Origin: Channallabes apus
Lineage: Eukaryota; Chordata; Actinopteri; Siluriformes; Clariidae
Direction of reading: 5' to 3'
Assembly (NCBI GenBank): GCA_030522415.1
Contig: CM060121.1
Location: 21,808,642-21,872,641, forward strand
Length of the DNA: 64,000 nucleotides
In this document: positions 38,242 through 49,648 of the stretch, in pieces
Layout: each line of letters opens with the position of its first letter
Numbering within the stretch: position 1 is the stretch's first letter
Notes under the pieces: model-generated
Seen by the model: only the letters and a program-made list of their open reading frames with translations
Database searches by the model: none
Told to the model about the DNA's origin: nothing
Program-made: the position numbers and the translations under genes

Positions 38242-38329
38242 TGTACAGTGCAAATTACATCCAGGCTGATTTCACCATGGAAAGGCTCTGCTTTCGTGTT
38301 AGACACTGCTACGTTCACTGGGCTTTCCA

Positions 38330-38560
38330 CAAAAGGCCCTTTCAAAACATGCATTCAAGAAGAAACCGCTCATATAAGCGCTCCCACACCTATAAATTAT
38401 TGCACAGCTATAAATTCTTTCACTGTGAAGCTTATTGCTTCATGGCAGATCACAGGTTTTATAAATGATGCTGAATTATTTTTAGAAGAGCAAAAAGAAA
38501 TTTATTATGGTGAAATATTTTGAATTATCACATGGTCTTCCATGCTTGTAAATATCACTG
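38330..38560. promoter_or_regulatory. Candidate non-coding regulatory block
   Basis: Unique sequence without simple repeats. It contains CTATAAATTATTGCACAGC followed closely by CTATAAATTCTTTCACTG, a near-repeat, and AT-core words suited to homeodomain or MEF2-type factors. Open frames through it have no domain. Regulatory function is inferred only. Confidence 0.2.
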
Positions 38561-39796
38561 GAGCGGAGAGAGTTCATTCATTACTTTAGCCTTTTGTGAA
38601 CTAACCAAATAGCAGACAGTAAGGATTCAGTAATATATTTTGGCAGTTAGCTGTGCGCGTGTGTCTGTTGGTTTGTGTGTGTTCCCATGTAAATGTAAGA
38701 TAAAAAAAAAATTACAGTCTATAATTTGGTTATTGCAAAGGAGAGAATAGAAGTGCACGTAGGTGTACCGTCTTTTAAGCATTTTGTTTAACAATTTATG
38801 AAGGCTTTTAAAGTTTAAGGTTCCCTGTACTCTGATAGAACCAACTGGCCATTATGTAAAACGACAACAACAATCTGTGAACGTGTGACACAAATAGAAA
38901 GAAACCCGGGACAGGCCGAAAAAGAGAAAGGAATTTTTACGACAGGGTTAGTAGGATGCATGGGGGAGGGAAGTTGCATCCTGACGGTGAGTTGTTGTCT
39001 TTGAGCTTGTAAACGGTCAGCCATTTTAGGTCTGGTTACAGTACTATTTGATTAGCTGCATGTTTACTTGGAAGTGAGCGCAGCAGGGAGCCTGTGGAAA
39101 TCTGTGATAGACTGAGTGAAGGTGTGACATTGTCCAGGCAACAGATGGAAAGCTGCTTTAGCTAAACATGAGCGCACTTTTCTTAATCACCTCAAAACCA
39201 AAACCAAGCAAGACGAAGTCATACTATCCTCTGCTTGAGATTACAATATGAGGATCTAATTTACATTTGTTTCTGAAAAAGTTGATGAATGTAAATTTAG
39301 ATAGGCATGTAAGAGCACACTTCTGTATCATTAAAGCAGAAAGACCCATTTTTAATAAATAAATAAATAAATGTTCTGTTGTGACGATTTGTAAAAACTC
39401 ATTTTAATACACAGTTGCACTTATGAACAGACATTGACTGGTTATTAATATCAGATTCAGCATTTAATACTCAAAAGTTTTTTTTTTCTCTTATATATAA
39501 GGTAAAAATATATCTGGGACTTCTGATTGTATGTAAGCATGTTGCTACTGGTTAAACGTCTGAACCGAAGAACATTCTGTTTCAATATACATTTCAATGA
39601 AAAAATACTTTTTAATTACTTGCAATAAATTAATTTTTAATTACCTTAGAATTGTAAATTTTAAATAGATCCAGTTTTTCTGTTATATCCTAAAAATATT
39701 CACTGTGATACAAAAAGAGTTAAAAGCACAGTTTGTGTGTGTGTGGTTTAACTTCTAGTGAATAGTTTCAGCATCAGCAAGGCTCTGTGCACATAC
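38561..39796. other. Gene-free segment
   Basis: No exon, RNA gene or transposon end recognised. Confidence 0.5.
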
Positions 39797-39806
39797 GTGT
39801 GTGTGC

Positions 39807-39847
<41 letters not shown>
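39797..39847. repeat. (GT)n microsatellite with GCGTGC start
   Basis: GT array of about 20 units after a short GTGCGTGC lead. Confidence 0.96.
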
Positions 39848-39849
<2 letters not shown>

Positions 39850-41679
39850 CGCAGCTGTGAGGCAGTGTGAGTAAGATAGCAATTGTGTTCTTAGTTACTG
39901 ACGTGAATAGAGCTGCTGTAAATCTGTAGAGCGATGTAGAGAGCATTCGTCCCAGAGGTCCAATGAGAAGCTCCTTTTTTCTTACAAATGGACAAACAGA
40001 CTCTCAGACAGACAAGACAGACACACAAAAACATACCACATTCAGCTAGTTTATCTCTCTTCTTTATTTCATAATCAACATTTTACTGCAATGAACTTTT
40101 CTCCAGTACACATCAACAGAACATTTTATATAATTTATTCATATATATACTGTACAGTATATAAGATACAGTACCATGAAAAAGCATGGGTATGACCCTT
40201 TTTGATAAAAAAAAAATGTGAGGCTTATTTATTCAGAAATTACAGAAAGCTTTGTTTTGGGCATGTCTTGAGATAACTGATGGTTATTATCACAACTTCT
40301 CTGAAGTGTGATCCTTAGGTATTGTGCTTATGTATTGATCAGATACAGCAAGAAAAGTTCATGCTTCAATTCAATTACTGGGACACTTCATTTAAAGTGC
40401 AAGTGTATACTGATTTGGTTTTCTGTTTCCATTAGAGTAGACTGATGTCAGCGTTTTAACATGCTGCAGTTCCTAGGCCACCCAGGGAAGCCGTTTTTAC
40501 AACAAACCCAATAAAGATCTGTTACATACACTGTACTGGTTTACAAATGTATGATATTAACCAGTGATAATCAAATTATTTTATTAATTAATAACGATTA
40601 AGATAATTTCAACACTGAAACCTGCAGTTCATTTTACATCATTGAAATGCTAAACACACTTACTGAATTTAGCATATTGTACAGAAAGACAAGTAAAACA
40701 AAAAAAGTTATTGTACTGTATGTGTTTATGTTGTGTGTTAATAACTGTACAAGTATTCACAGATAATTGCATACATTGATATAAATGCTGAATGTTAATT
40801 GCATATCTACTGCATTATCCATAATATAAATACATAACCAATCATGTGCATGTGTATATGTGTACATGCATTTCCTAATGGATAGAGATGTGTTAGGGGA
40901 GGGAGGAGAACACATGGAGGCTTCATCAAGCTAATCATTTGTCCCTAATGCCCTAAACAGCTCAAGATGGCAACAGTGCCAGTGCCCAGAGGCAGTGCCC
41001 TCTGCTGATCAACTTGCACTCAGCCTGCTGCTTTAACCCGGGACCAGAGTTCAGCTTGGGGTCATGACCCTGATCAACACTTTCTTTTGCATAGAGGGAG
41101 TAAGAGGAGAAGAGTCATGCAGACAGACTGGCAGTGTGACATGTACTGTATAGTCAATGAATTTCAGGCAATAAAGTGGTGATCTGTAGAGTAACAAATG
41201 ATAATAAAACAAACTCAGACTGAAGTGTGCATTTCTTCCCTCCAAAGTCAAATGTAAATTAAAAGACCCAAAACTTCATACTTATCTTCATATTACCTGC
41301 ACTTCAATAAGAGTAGGAATGACAACGTGGCCTGCAAATGTGCATTCCTCTCTGTTCCCTCTATTCATTAATCTTATGAAATAATAATATCAGAAAAGGT
41401 TATAAATACTAGCAGTTGATATATAGATTAGAAATAGAAAATAGATTTTCATCATCATGAATAATAATATAGTTATATATCTAAAAATATATTTAACAAT
41501 ATCATCGGTCTATTGTTTTGAATGAAACTCAAAGCTGTTTTTACAGTTTTGCTTCAGTAAATAATCAATGCTCTGCTAACACTCAGTTTGCTACGGGCTT
41601 CAATATTCCTTTATTCAAACTTACACATACACATGCACACATTCACACAGTCCCTTGTGTGGTGAATGTAAATGAGGTG
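39848..41679. other. Gene-free segment
   Basis: No exon recognised. ACAGTACCATGAAAAAGCA at about 40169-40187 resembles a Tc1 terminus but has no partner (see rejected items). At 40960-41050 the sequence is GC-richer and non-coding. Confidence 0.45.
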
Positions 41680-42030
41680 GAACAGCTGAATTTGTAACGG
41701 CGGCGACAGTAATGCTAATGGTGGGTAATAATGGCCGCAGTGGACGCGTCAGCATTAGCGAGGGCGATGGCTGAAATATGACTCGTGACGAGGGTCTAAA
41801 TCTGCTTAGCATTGATTTTGCAGTTTTGATGAAAATGCACCACGGGCCTGCAGGGCTCCCTAAAATCAATTGAACTCCTTCGAGATAGAAGCCCAGCAGC
41901 AGTTTGATGGACAGGCCAAGCAGCAAGCCTGCAGACAACCTAATTGTAGTCCAAGGCACTCTACGATGCCAGTGGCGTTCAAGTTTTGGGACAATATTGA
42001 ATAATGTATTGAATGCCACACATGCACCTT
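41680..42030. promoter_or_regulatory. Candidate conserved non-coding regulatory block
   Basis: One of the most distinctive unique stretches in the window: GC-richer, no simple repeats, and dense in words such as AGTAATGCTAATGG, TAATAATGGCCGCAG and TCAGCATTAGCGAGG, which carry several TAAT homeodomain cores. The 132-codon reverse frame through it has no recognisable domain. The pattern matches developmental enhancers in fish, but conservation could not be checked. Confidence 0.35.
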
Positions 42031-42170
42031 GTCCAGGTGTTACCCGGGGATATTGTAGCTAGTTTGGTTATGTTTTTCATCTGAGAGAGGAGCTAAAGCC
42101 ACAGCAGAGATAGGGTGACTGAAAGGGTTGCATTTGTGCTCAAATGTAAACAAAGTACATACAGTAAATA

Positions 42171-42256
42171 CAGTATGGGGTTGCTTAAAACCCCATTTTA
42201 GTACATTGTTTTAACAAAAACATAACAATGTACTAAAATGGGGTTTTAAGCTACTG
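42171..42256. repeat. Perfect 28-bp-arm hairpin (miRNA-like or MITE)
   Basis: Arms 42183-42210 and 42224-42251 are perfect reverse complements (GCTTAAAACCCCATTTTAGT and onward) around a 13-nt loop. Outer CAGTA (42171) and TACTG (42252-42256) extend the pairing with an 8-9-nt bulge on the left side. In RNA it would be a very stable stem of miRNA-precursor length. It could equally be a short palindromic MITE. Confidence 0.8.
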
Positions 42257-43042
42257 AATGTTTATTTAATGAGAGAAAGAAATTTAAAGAATTTATTGAA
42301 CCACTAAGATTTATTTAAGGTACATAATTGGGATTATACATATTTGCTGCATAGGCATCCTAAGTACCACTGTGTGCTCATGACCTTGCCATGAACACTC
42401 TGCCTGTGTGATCTTAGGATGACCTTCTTAAAAGGAAGCATGGCAGGACAGATGAGTTTTCAGTGAACAGCGGAACACTACGACACACAACGCACTCATA
42501 CCTCTTGCTCACCCATTCCATCACACAGACATACAAAATATCAGTACACACCTGCACTTTTCAAAATATAATTAGGTACAATTCACTGTATGACAATAAT
42601 GACTTGTATATATAGATGGAAAAAACCCAAGCTATTGGTCATAATGCTGTATTTATATAATAAAGCAGAAATTATAATTACCAGTGGGAACCAAAAGGGA
42701 AAATCATTCACATTGATTTCTATATATAAGTTTTCTTATAAGAAATTATTTGGCTTTCTGACAGTCTAGATCTTCTTTTATATATAGAATGCAAGTTACA
42801 TACAAAAGGTTCTTAAAACTTATACCATCTCAGGATTATTAATATTTAAATAAATGTAAAATTATTGTCTCAGAGACCCACCATCAACAGACCAAAGCAT
42901 TTCTTCATTATATGCTGCATTAGCCACTGTTGCGATCTGCTTTCATACATCAGTGCCCCATGACATTATCAAGGGAGAGAATTTCTTATAAGCCAATGCA
43001 TGTCTATAAAGATATACTTCTCTCATTATCATTATGTATATA
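42257..43042. other. Gene-free AT-rich segment
   Basis: Nothing recognised before the Tc1 element. The TA at 43041-43042 is the likely target base pair. Confidence 0.5.
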
Positions 43043-43256
43043 CAGTGGCTTGCAAAAGTATTCGGCCCCCTTGAACTTTTCCACATTTTGTCACATTACA
43101 GCCACAAATATGAATCAATTTTATTGGAATTCCACGTGAAAGACCAATACAAAGTGGTGTACACGTGAGAAGTGGAACGAAAATCAAACATGATTCCAAA
43201 CATTTTTTTATAAATAAATAACTGAAAAGTGGGGTGTGCATAATTATTCAGCCCCC
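43043..43256 (+). repeat. Intact terminal inverted repeat, Tc1 element 2
   Basis: Complete outer end preceded by TA. Pairs with 44398-44610. Confidence 0.93.
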
Positions 43257-43260
43257 TGAG

Positions 43261-44249
43261 TCAATACTTTGTAGAACCACCTTTTGCTGCAATTACAGCT
43301 GCCAGTCTTTTAGGGTATGTCTCTACCAGCTTTGCACATCTAGAGACTGAAATCCTTGCCCATTCTTCGTTGAAAAACAGCTCCAGCTCAGTCAGATTAG
43401 ATGGACAGCATTTGTGAACAGCATTTTTCAGATCTTGCCACAGATTCTTGATTGGATTTAGATCTGGACTTTGACTGGGCCATTCTAACACATGGATATG
43501 TTTTGTTTTAAACCATTCCATTGTTGCTCTGGTTTAGGGTCGTTGTCCTGCTGGAAGGTGAACCTCCGCCCTAGTCTCAAGTCTTTTGCAGACTTCAAGA
43601 GGTTTTATTCCAAGATTGCTCTGTATTTGGTTCCATCCATCTTCCCATCAACTCTGACCAGCTTCCCTGTCCCTGCTGAAGAGAAGCACCCCCAGAGCAT
43701 GATGCTGCCACCACCATATTTGACAGTGGGGATGGTGTGTTCAGAGTGATGTGCAGTGTTAGTTTTCCGCCACACATAGCGTTTTGCATTTTGCCCAAAA
43801 AGTTCCATTTTGGTCTCATCTGACCAGAACACCTTCTTCCACATGTTTGCTGTGCAAACGGGTCTTCTTATGGTTTTCTGTTAACAATGGCTTTCTTCTT
43901 GCCACTCTTCCATAAAGGCCAACTTTGTGCAGTGCACGACTAATAGTTGTCCTATATGGACAGATTCCTCCACCTGAGCTGTAGATCCCTGCAGCTCGTC
44001 CAGAGACACCATGGGCCTCTTGGCTGCATTTCTGATCAGCGCTCTCCTTGTTCGCCCTGTGAGTTTAGGTGGATGGCCTTGTCTTGGTAGGTTTACAGTT
44101 GTGCCATACTCCTGCCATTTCTGAATGATCGCTTGAACAGTGCTCCTTGGGATGTTCAAGGCTTTGGAAATCTTTTTGTAGCCTAAGCCTGCTTTAAATT
44201 TCTCAATAACTTTATCCCTGACCTGTCTGGTGTGTTCTTTGGACTTCAT
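43261..44249 (-). pseudogene. Tc1-like transposase, broken
   Basis: The start at 44249 reads MKSKEHTRQVRDKVIEKF, with the helix-turn-helix YKKISKALNIPRSTVQAII and a GHPPKLTGR second DNA-binding part. The frame shifts after about EESVH (near 43970). The next frame has [11 protein letters not shown] with the first catalytic Asp, through [18 protein letters not shown], to a nonsense TAA replacing a usual Glu codon near 43605. The second Asp remains in FQQDNDPK, followed by a small deletion and another frame change. The last part reads PSQSPDLNPIKNLWQDL and ends AAKGGSTKY. The usual catalytic Glu of NPIENL is Lys here (AAG). Three kinds of damage make this a clear pseudogene. Confidence 0.94.
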
Positions 44250-44397
44250 GGTGTTGTTGCTCCCAATATTCTCTTAGACAACCTCTGAGGCCGTCACAGA
44301 GCAGCTGTATTTGTACTGACATTAGATTACACACAGGTGCACTCTATTTAGTCATTACCACTCATCAGGCAATGTCTATGGGCAACTGACTGCACTC

Positions 44398-44610
44398 AGA
44401 CCAAAGGGAGCTGAATAATTACGCACACCCCACTTTGCAGTTATTTAATTGTAAAAAAAAAAAAAAAACAATAATAAATGTTTGGAATCATGTATGATTT
44501 TCGTTCCACTTCTCACGTATACACCACTTTGTATTGGTCTTTCACGTGGAATTCCAAGAAAATTGATTCATGTTTGTGGCTGTAATGTGACAAAATGTGG
44601 AAAAGTTCAA
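44398..44610 (-). repeat. Truncated terminal inverted repeat, Tc1 element 2
   Basis: Matches the other repeat from its inner edge to GTTCAA, then changes abruptly to AT-rich ATAAATCATAAATTAT. The outer end is missing. Confidence 0.92.
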
Positions 44611-45699
44611 ATAAATCATAAATTATAAATTATATACACATATATATTATATACACATTTTTACGTTTTTGGTAAGATGTCCCACCTTTCTGCATATCAC
44701 AGGCAGTGGAAATCCAAATATTCAGTAGGTAGTACATAATAAACATGACGTGTGCCATATGCTGGGTGAACAGCAGAACCCTGATTACTAGAGCCTTAGA
44801 GTGAGGTGGTCTGGTGGCTCTGCCATGTTGTCCCAATAAAGAGAGTCACTGCAGGCCTCTTCTGACTGAAAATGTTTATACTATAATGAAAAAGTTCTAA
44901 CCGGAGTGTTTTCTTTCTGGTTGACTCTGCTCATAGAGTATGATGAATCAGTTGAATGGTTTGGAATAGTTGGAAGATTATTTAATTATGTAAATAATAT
45001 ATTATGGAGTTCACAGTCACCAGATCACCATCATCAAAACACCAGCTGATGGAATACCATTTGAAATAATGACATTTATCTCTTGAATAGAGTTTCAGAG
45101 ACATCCAGAATCTGTGCCAAGTCTACCAGAAACCGTGCCAAGGTGTATTGAAGCTGCCCAACTGGCTTGTGGTGGCTTAACAGCCTACCAAGACTGCTTA
45201 GTTTCTTTGTTTCTTTGTTTTTTTGAATTGGTAACTTATAAATGTACAGTATGTGCTGATGAAAAAATTGCAAATAACAATGCTGTTGAATTGGGAATAC
45301 TGTAAATTTTCAAGTCCTCCCCAATTCACTCTCATGATTGCAGCATAAGGAAAGGTGCACACCAACACTCTGCTCTCATCTCGCTGCGCTCTTCAGTGTA
45401 ACCGCTCCTCCTGGTATAAGTAGCCCAGCAGGATTTTATTTTCATTTTTACAGGTTTCAGTAACTCCCTTTTATGTTGTTCTCTCATTTTTATTGCCTCT
45501 TTTGAGTTCTGTTTAAATTTATTATCAGCATGAACACACTGCTTTAAATCGCTACCATCTGTAGATACGTACTGTAGGTTTGCAGTTTTTTTTTTTATTC
45601 AAGTAAAGATCAATGAATTAAAAGAACCTCTGGATTAGATAAGGTGTAGGAAAAATATTACAATATAATATATATTTTTTAAGCCATTAAGTTTTTGTT
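44611..45699. other. Gene-free segment with a possible old repeat at 45090-45230
   Basis: At about 45090-45230 a forward frame reads VPSLPETVPRCIEAAQLACG before ending in a T-rich tract. The sequence GAAACCGTGCCAAGGTGTATTGAAGC and what follows resemble a repeat I have seen in other fish, but I cannot name it. Otherwise nothing was recognised. Confidence 0.3.
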
Positions 45700-45935
45700 T
45701 CAGTGTATGTTGAGGCATTGCTCAGCCACTGGCAAGGTCGCTGATTGACTTGAGTCTCAATTAGGGACAATGCATTTAGTCCCCTGAGTGCTCTTATGTA
45801 AATCACTGGCTCAGACGCTGACAGCAGCGCCCACGCACACACAGATCACACGACACATCCAGTTTAATTAGGCCTAGGTGTGCATGCAAAGAACTCGCTG
45901 ACAGATGTGAGTGTGCTTGGGGGTGGGTGGGTTAG
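45700..45935. promoter_or_regulatory. Candidate non-coding regulatory block
   Basis: Unique sequence with TGATTGAC (45742-45749, PBX/HOX-like), CAATTA, ACAATG (45768, SOX-like) and TTTAATTAGGCC within about 150 bp, in GC-richer surroundings. Motifs are short and binding is untested. Confidence 0.3.
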
Positions 45936-46739
45936 CTCATTTTTTTGTGTACCTACTATGAACCCATTAATTGTTTTTTTCTGCATTTATATATAAAAGA
46001 GCATGTTTGTGTGAGGGGTAGAATTGCTGCATAACGAACTGACTAAACCTGGTTTCTACAATACTGTCTTAATACCATGAACTATGAACTTAATACCATA
46101 ATATAAACGAATCATAATACAAACGAAAACCTTCTCCAGGTCATTCTTCATCAGACACTCAGATTGTAGTCTTTAACAAATTTCCAAAGTTCTGGTGGTC
46201 ATTATAGTTAATGTGGAATTGTATTTCTTATCCCCCATATCTTAGGGTGATTTATACTCCTGCTAGCTTCACAAAAACCACAAGAGATGAGAAGAAACCA
46301 GAAGAGCTGACCCTAGATCAGCAAGTAAACCAAAAGAATGTACTAATATATAACAATTATACGTGTCATAAAAACCCACACATTAAGCACACCATTTCCA
46401 AGATTAGTGTATTTATTTATTTCAAAGGCAAGGGGGAACAGTATATAATTGAAAAGGGATGCAGATTTTCTGGTCAAAAAATAACTATGTTGATTGATAT
46501 TATAATCAAAGTAATTAAGTGCTATCGGGAGTAATCGTGGATGTGGCAGAAAACTCAAATAATTGTGATTCATAAGAACAATCTCAGAATACACATCTGG
46601 ATTTGCTGAAAATGGTTAACATCATTGAAACACTCATATGTTAAATGTCAATAATTTGTTAGAACACATTTCAGTAATACAGCTGAAGTCAATATTAAAT
46701 GACAGGGAAATTCTGTCTTATTTTTTTTTTCACAAACAC
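45936..46739. other. Gene-free AT-rich segment
   Basis: Overlapping frames of 107 codons forward and 83 reverse at 46211-46594 have AT-biased composition and no domain. Confidence 0.45.
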
Positions 46740-46770
46740 ACAGATACACACACACACACACACACACACA
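46740..46770. repeat. (CA)n microsatellite
   Basis: Short CA array. Confidence 0.95.
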
Positions 46771-46989
46771 TGAAACTACAAACACCAAACCAGCTAACAA
46801 GCAGGCTATTCTTGTGCTTTTTTAATGACGGGGGAACCTTCATGCCTGCCAATTAAATAAGCCAATAAGAGCCTATTAAATAATAGATGGCTGTTATTTA
46901 GTGTCACAATTAAAAAATACACATCACTGTAAACACAGACAGCAGAAACAACAGACCTTCCATTTAGATTGGAACGATAATGCTCTGGG

Positions 46990-47580
46990 TCCTAAAACTG
47001 CCCTTACATCTGAGCGCCAGTGGTGACCAGACATATGCCCGTTTAAAGCGCTGTAAAGCAGAGATCCCTTTTTAATGGGCTGTGCCAGGCCCATAGGACA
47101 GACGTGCAGGGAAAAGAGAGAGATGATCCATCTTCGCCCCTCATTTTATAGGGACTAATAAAGGTGTCTGTCATAAATTGTTTGGAGATCCCCCACTCTT
47201 GAAAAGCTTCACAATAATGAAGGAGCACTAAACAAGCTGAATAAATCTCGCCCACATACGCAGGCTGGCATTGATAGAACTTCACGCAAACAGGCTTACA
47301 CATTCACAAATTCAATGATGTGGCAGTTTGGAAATATGAACACATACGTTTGTCCACTCATTTTGTTTGGGTATGGACTATGAGAGATTTAGCGTTCACA
47401 AATAACAGACTTTTTAGGAACTTCCAGTACCTCAGCGCAGGAGAAGACATTTCCAAATGTCCATTACAACACTGTTTACTGTGTTTCAACGGCCTAAATT
47501 TGTCACTGTGCAAATTTATGGCTGATGCTGTAATGCCTTACATAATATTAATCCCCTCACTTCAGGGTATCCTCTACAAC
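46990..47580. promoter_or_regulatory. Candidate conserved non-coding regulatory block
   Basis: About 590 bp of unique, balanced sequence between AT-rich flanks, without simple repeats. It contains TTTTTAATGGGCTGTGCC, CATTTTATAGGGAC, CATAAATTGTTTGG (forkhead-like TGTTTG) and TTAATCCCCTC (OTX/PITX-like TAATCC). Frames of 86 and 89 codons on opposite strands have no domain. The pattern fits a developmental enhancer, but conservation was not tested. Confidence 0.35.
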
Positions 47581-49554
47581 ACACATTAATGAACATGCGT
47601 ATATCGTGTTGGTTTTCGATTTTCTTTTTAAAAAATAATTTAAAAAATTGCCTACAATGATCAAATAATTGTATATTTTAATGTAAATAAAATGAAAATA
47701 ATCATAAAAAGCGTGAATGAACAAACTTTTTGTGCTTATTTCAAGTTGCAGAAAAGGGAAAAGCAAGGTGAACTTTTCATGTAGCACTATTTTAAGTAGA
47801 CAGCTTTTACATTATTACAGTACATATTCAATTTAGGTGGTTGTTTGTTATGGTAGCTAGGAAGGTACAGTAATAGCTGGCTAGTTTTATTTCATGTCTG
47901 TGATATCAGTTTTATTAGCATTACTAGCTCAATAAACTTATCAGCATCAGTCATTTTTTGCTCATTTTGAATTTGCATGTAAATGCTAAAATGTGAGCTG
48001 TTACAAAGAAAAAAATATTGTTTAGAAATATAGTAGATTGATTAAAGACCCATGAAAAGGTCAGGGAAGAATTTTTCAGGCCATTCTCTGTGATACCATG
48101 TCTCTTTCTCTCTCCTCTCAAGATGGTGAATGATAAGGTAAACTAAGGTCACAGGTCAAACATTAGAAACAAATGCACATGTTGCTATCTGTCTACACCA
48201 ATTCAGCACAACATGAAAGTGGACGAAATGAGGAGTATCCAGATTTGTCAGAGTATTCTGAGATTTGGAACCTGTCCATGCATCTGCAGCAAATTAAGCA
48301 GTCTGCCATTATTCTTGCAACACACACTCAGAGATATACGCCTGGCAACTGCCCTACACACACTGTAAAGGAACACCATCAGTACATGAGAGCTATCCTG
48401 TGACACTGTAATCAATGCAAATGCTTGACATGCAAACAACACAAATCAAGCCAAATTAAGTTTAAGAGGCTGTTGAACTGCTAACGGATGAGAAATGTGA
48501 CATCAGGGTGCTGGCTCAGACACACAGATAAATAACGACACTCTGTCACAAGCTGGATGTCACTCATGGCTGACGGATGCTGTGGTATAAGTGTTGTGCA
48601 TTTGGCAAAGCATCGAGTGCTTACTGCAATCATTAATATTCGCTTACATTTTGTAATCTGTACTAGAAATTGGACTGTGTTTTATTAGCTTACCTTTATG
48701 GATGAATTCAATTGGGTTAAAATAATGTTTATTTAACCTGGTTTCCCAGTCATATAATTGATTAATAGATCGTTTCAAATGAATTGAAACAACGTCTCTC
48801 TTCATCAGATTTGCTGATATACTTAAAACACTTGGCAAACCTAAAATGCATAAAAGGGCATCTAATTTTAAAGGCATGCTGATCCATTATATTTCCAACA
48901 CTGCAAAAAAAAAGTAAACGATTACAACAAGTGATATGAAAATGAGAGCAAAATCTATCACAGTCTTGGCTCTTCTAAATAGAGTAGAGGAGTGGCAATC
49001 CCTCAATTTAGGAACAGTTCTTCCGGACTCAAATGAAGCCTTTTCCTAAAATTAATCACACTGTCGCTGGTCATTCTCTGCAGAAAATTCCTTCTAGTCC
49101 AAAACAAGGTGTATTCTGGGGTCCGGAAAACTGGCTCATAAGGCTAAAGTGAGACAGAGGAACAGGAAGCAATCGCTCTTTCTCTGCCTCTCACTCTTAT
49201 CTGCACGGGTTCTCCATTGCTTGTGTCTCATGAGTGCTCTGTGAGTGCTAGGCAGATAAACCGTTCTAAATGACTAGACATGGACATCAATAAGATACTA
49301 GAACAAATCCCACACAGAAACAAAGATACACAGAAGCCCAGCTACTGATCTGTTTTACAGACATGGGGATTATCATTAGAATGTTCACTTTTCACATGCC
49401 AAAGTGGTTCCTTAACTGTAAAAAGTATTATGTAAGCTTTGCAAGTAGGTACTGAATATTTTCACATGGATTACACATACACAATGAATACAACAGTCAA
49501 AATTAGTTATTAATCTCTGCACTCTCTAACACACTCACCGACTAATTGGACTAA
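47581..49554. other. Gene-free segment
   Basis: No exon recognised. Balanced sequence around 48170-48420 and 49000-49260 might be unique non-coding DNA. Confidence 0.45.
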
Positions 49555-49590
49555 ATATTTGTGTACGTGTACACACACGTACACAAATAT
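49555..49590. repeat. Perfect 15-bp inverted repeat
   Basis: ATATTTGTGTACGTG and its complement CACGTACACAAATAT surround a 6-nt TACACA loop. It is made partly of TG/CA units and probably arose from a simple repeat. Confidence 0.8.
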
Positions 49591-49612
49591 ATATTATTAC
49601 ATACACATTTTG

Positions 49613-49648
49613 TGTGTGTGTGTGAGTGTGTGTGTGTGTGTGTGTGTG
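49613..49648. repeat. (GT)n microsatellite
   Basis: GT array with one GAG interruption. Confidence 0.95.

Larger units (their letters stand above)
43043..44610 (-). mobile_element. Tc1/mariner element 2, reverse orientation
   Basis: The left terminus CAGTGGCTTGCAAAAGTATT follows TA. Inverted repeats of about 210 bp pair 43043-43256 with 44398-44610, sharing TTTGTCACATTACAGCC, CAATACAAAGTGGTGTA and GTGGGGTGTGC. The right repeat stops at GGAAAAGTTCAA and lacks the outermost 35 bp or so, so this end is truncated. The interior carries a reverse-strand transposase pseudogene. This element cannot move without both ends. Confidence 0.95.

Noticed and set aside
40169..40250. ACAGTACCATGAAAAAGCA as a Tc1 terminus
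   Set aside because: Resembles a Tc1 end, but the following sequence is degenerate and no partner repeat or transposase piece was found.
41621..42019. 132-codon reverse frame
   Set aside because: No recognisable family. The DNA is better explained as a non-coding island.
46211..46594. Overlapping 107-codon forward and 83-codon reverse frames
   Set aside because: AT-biased composition, no domain, and mirror-frame overlap typical of chance.
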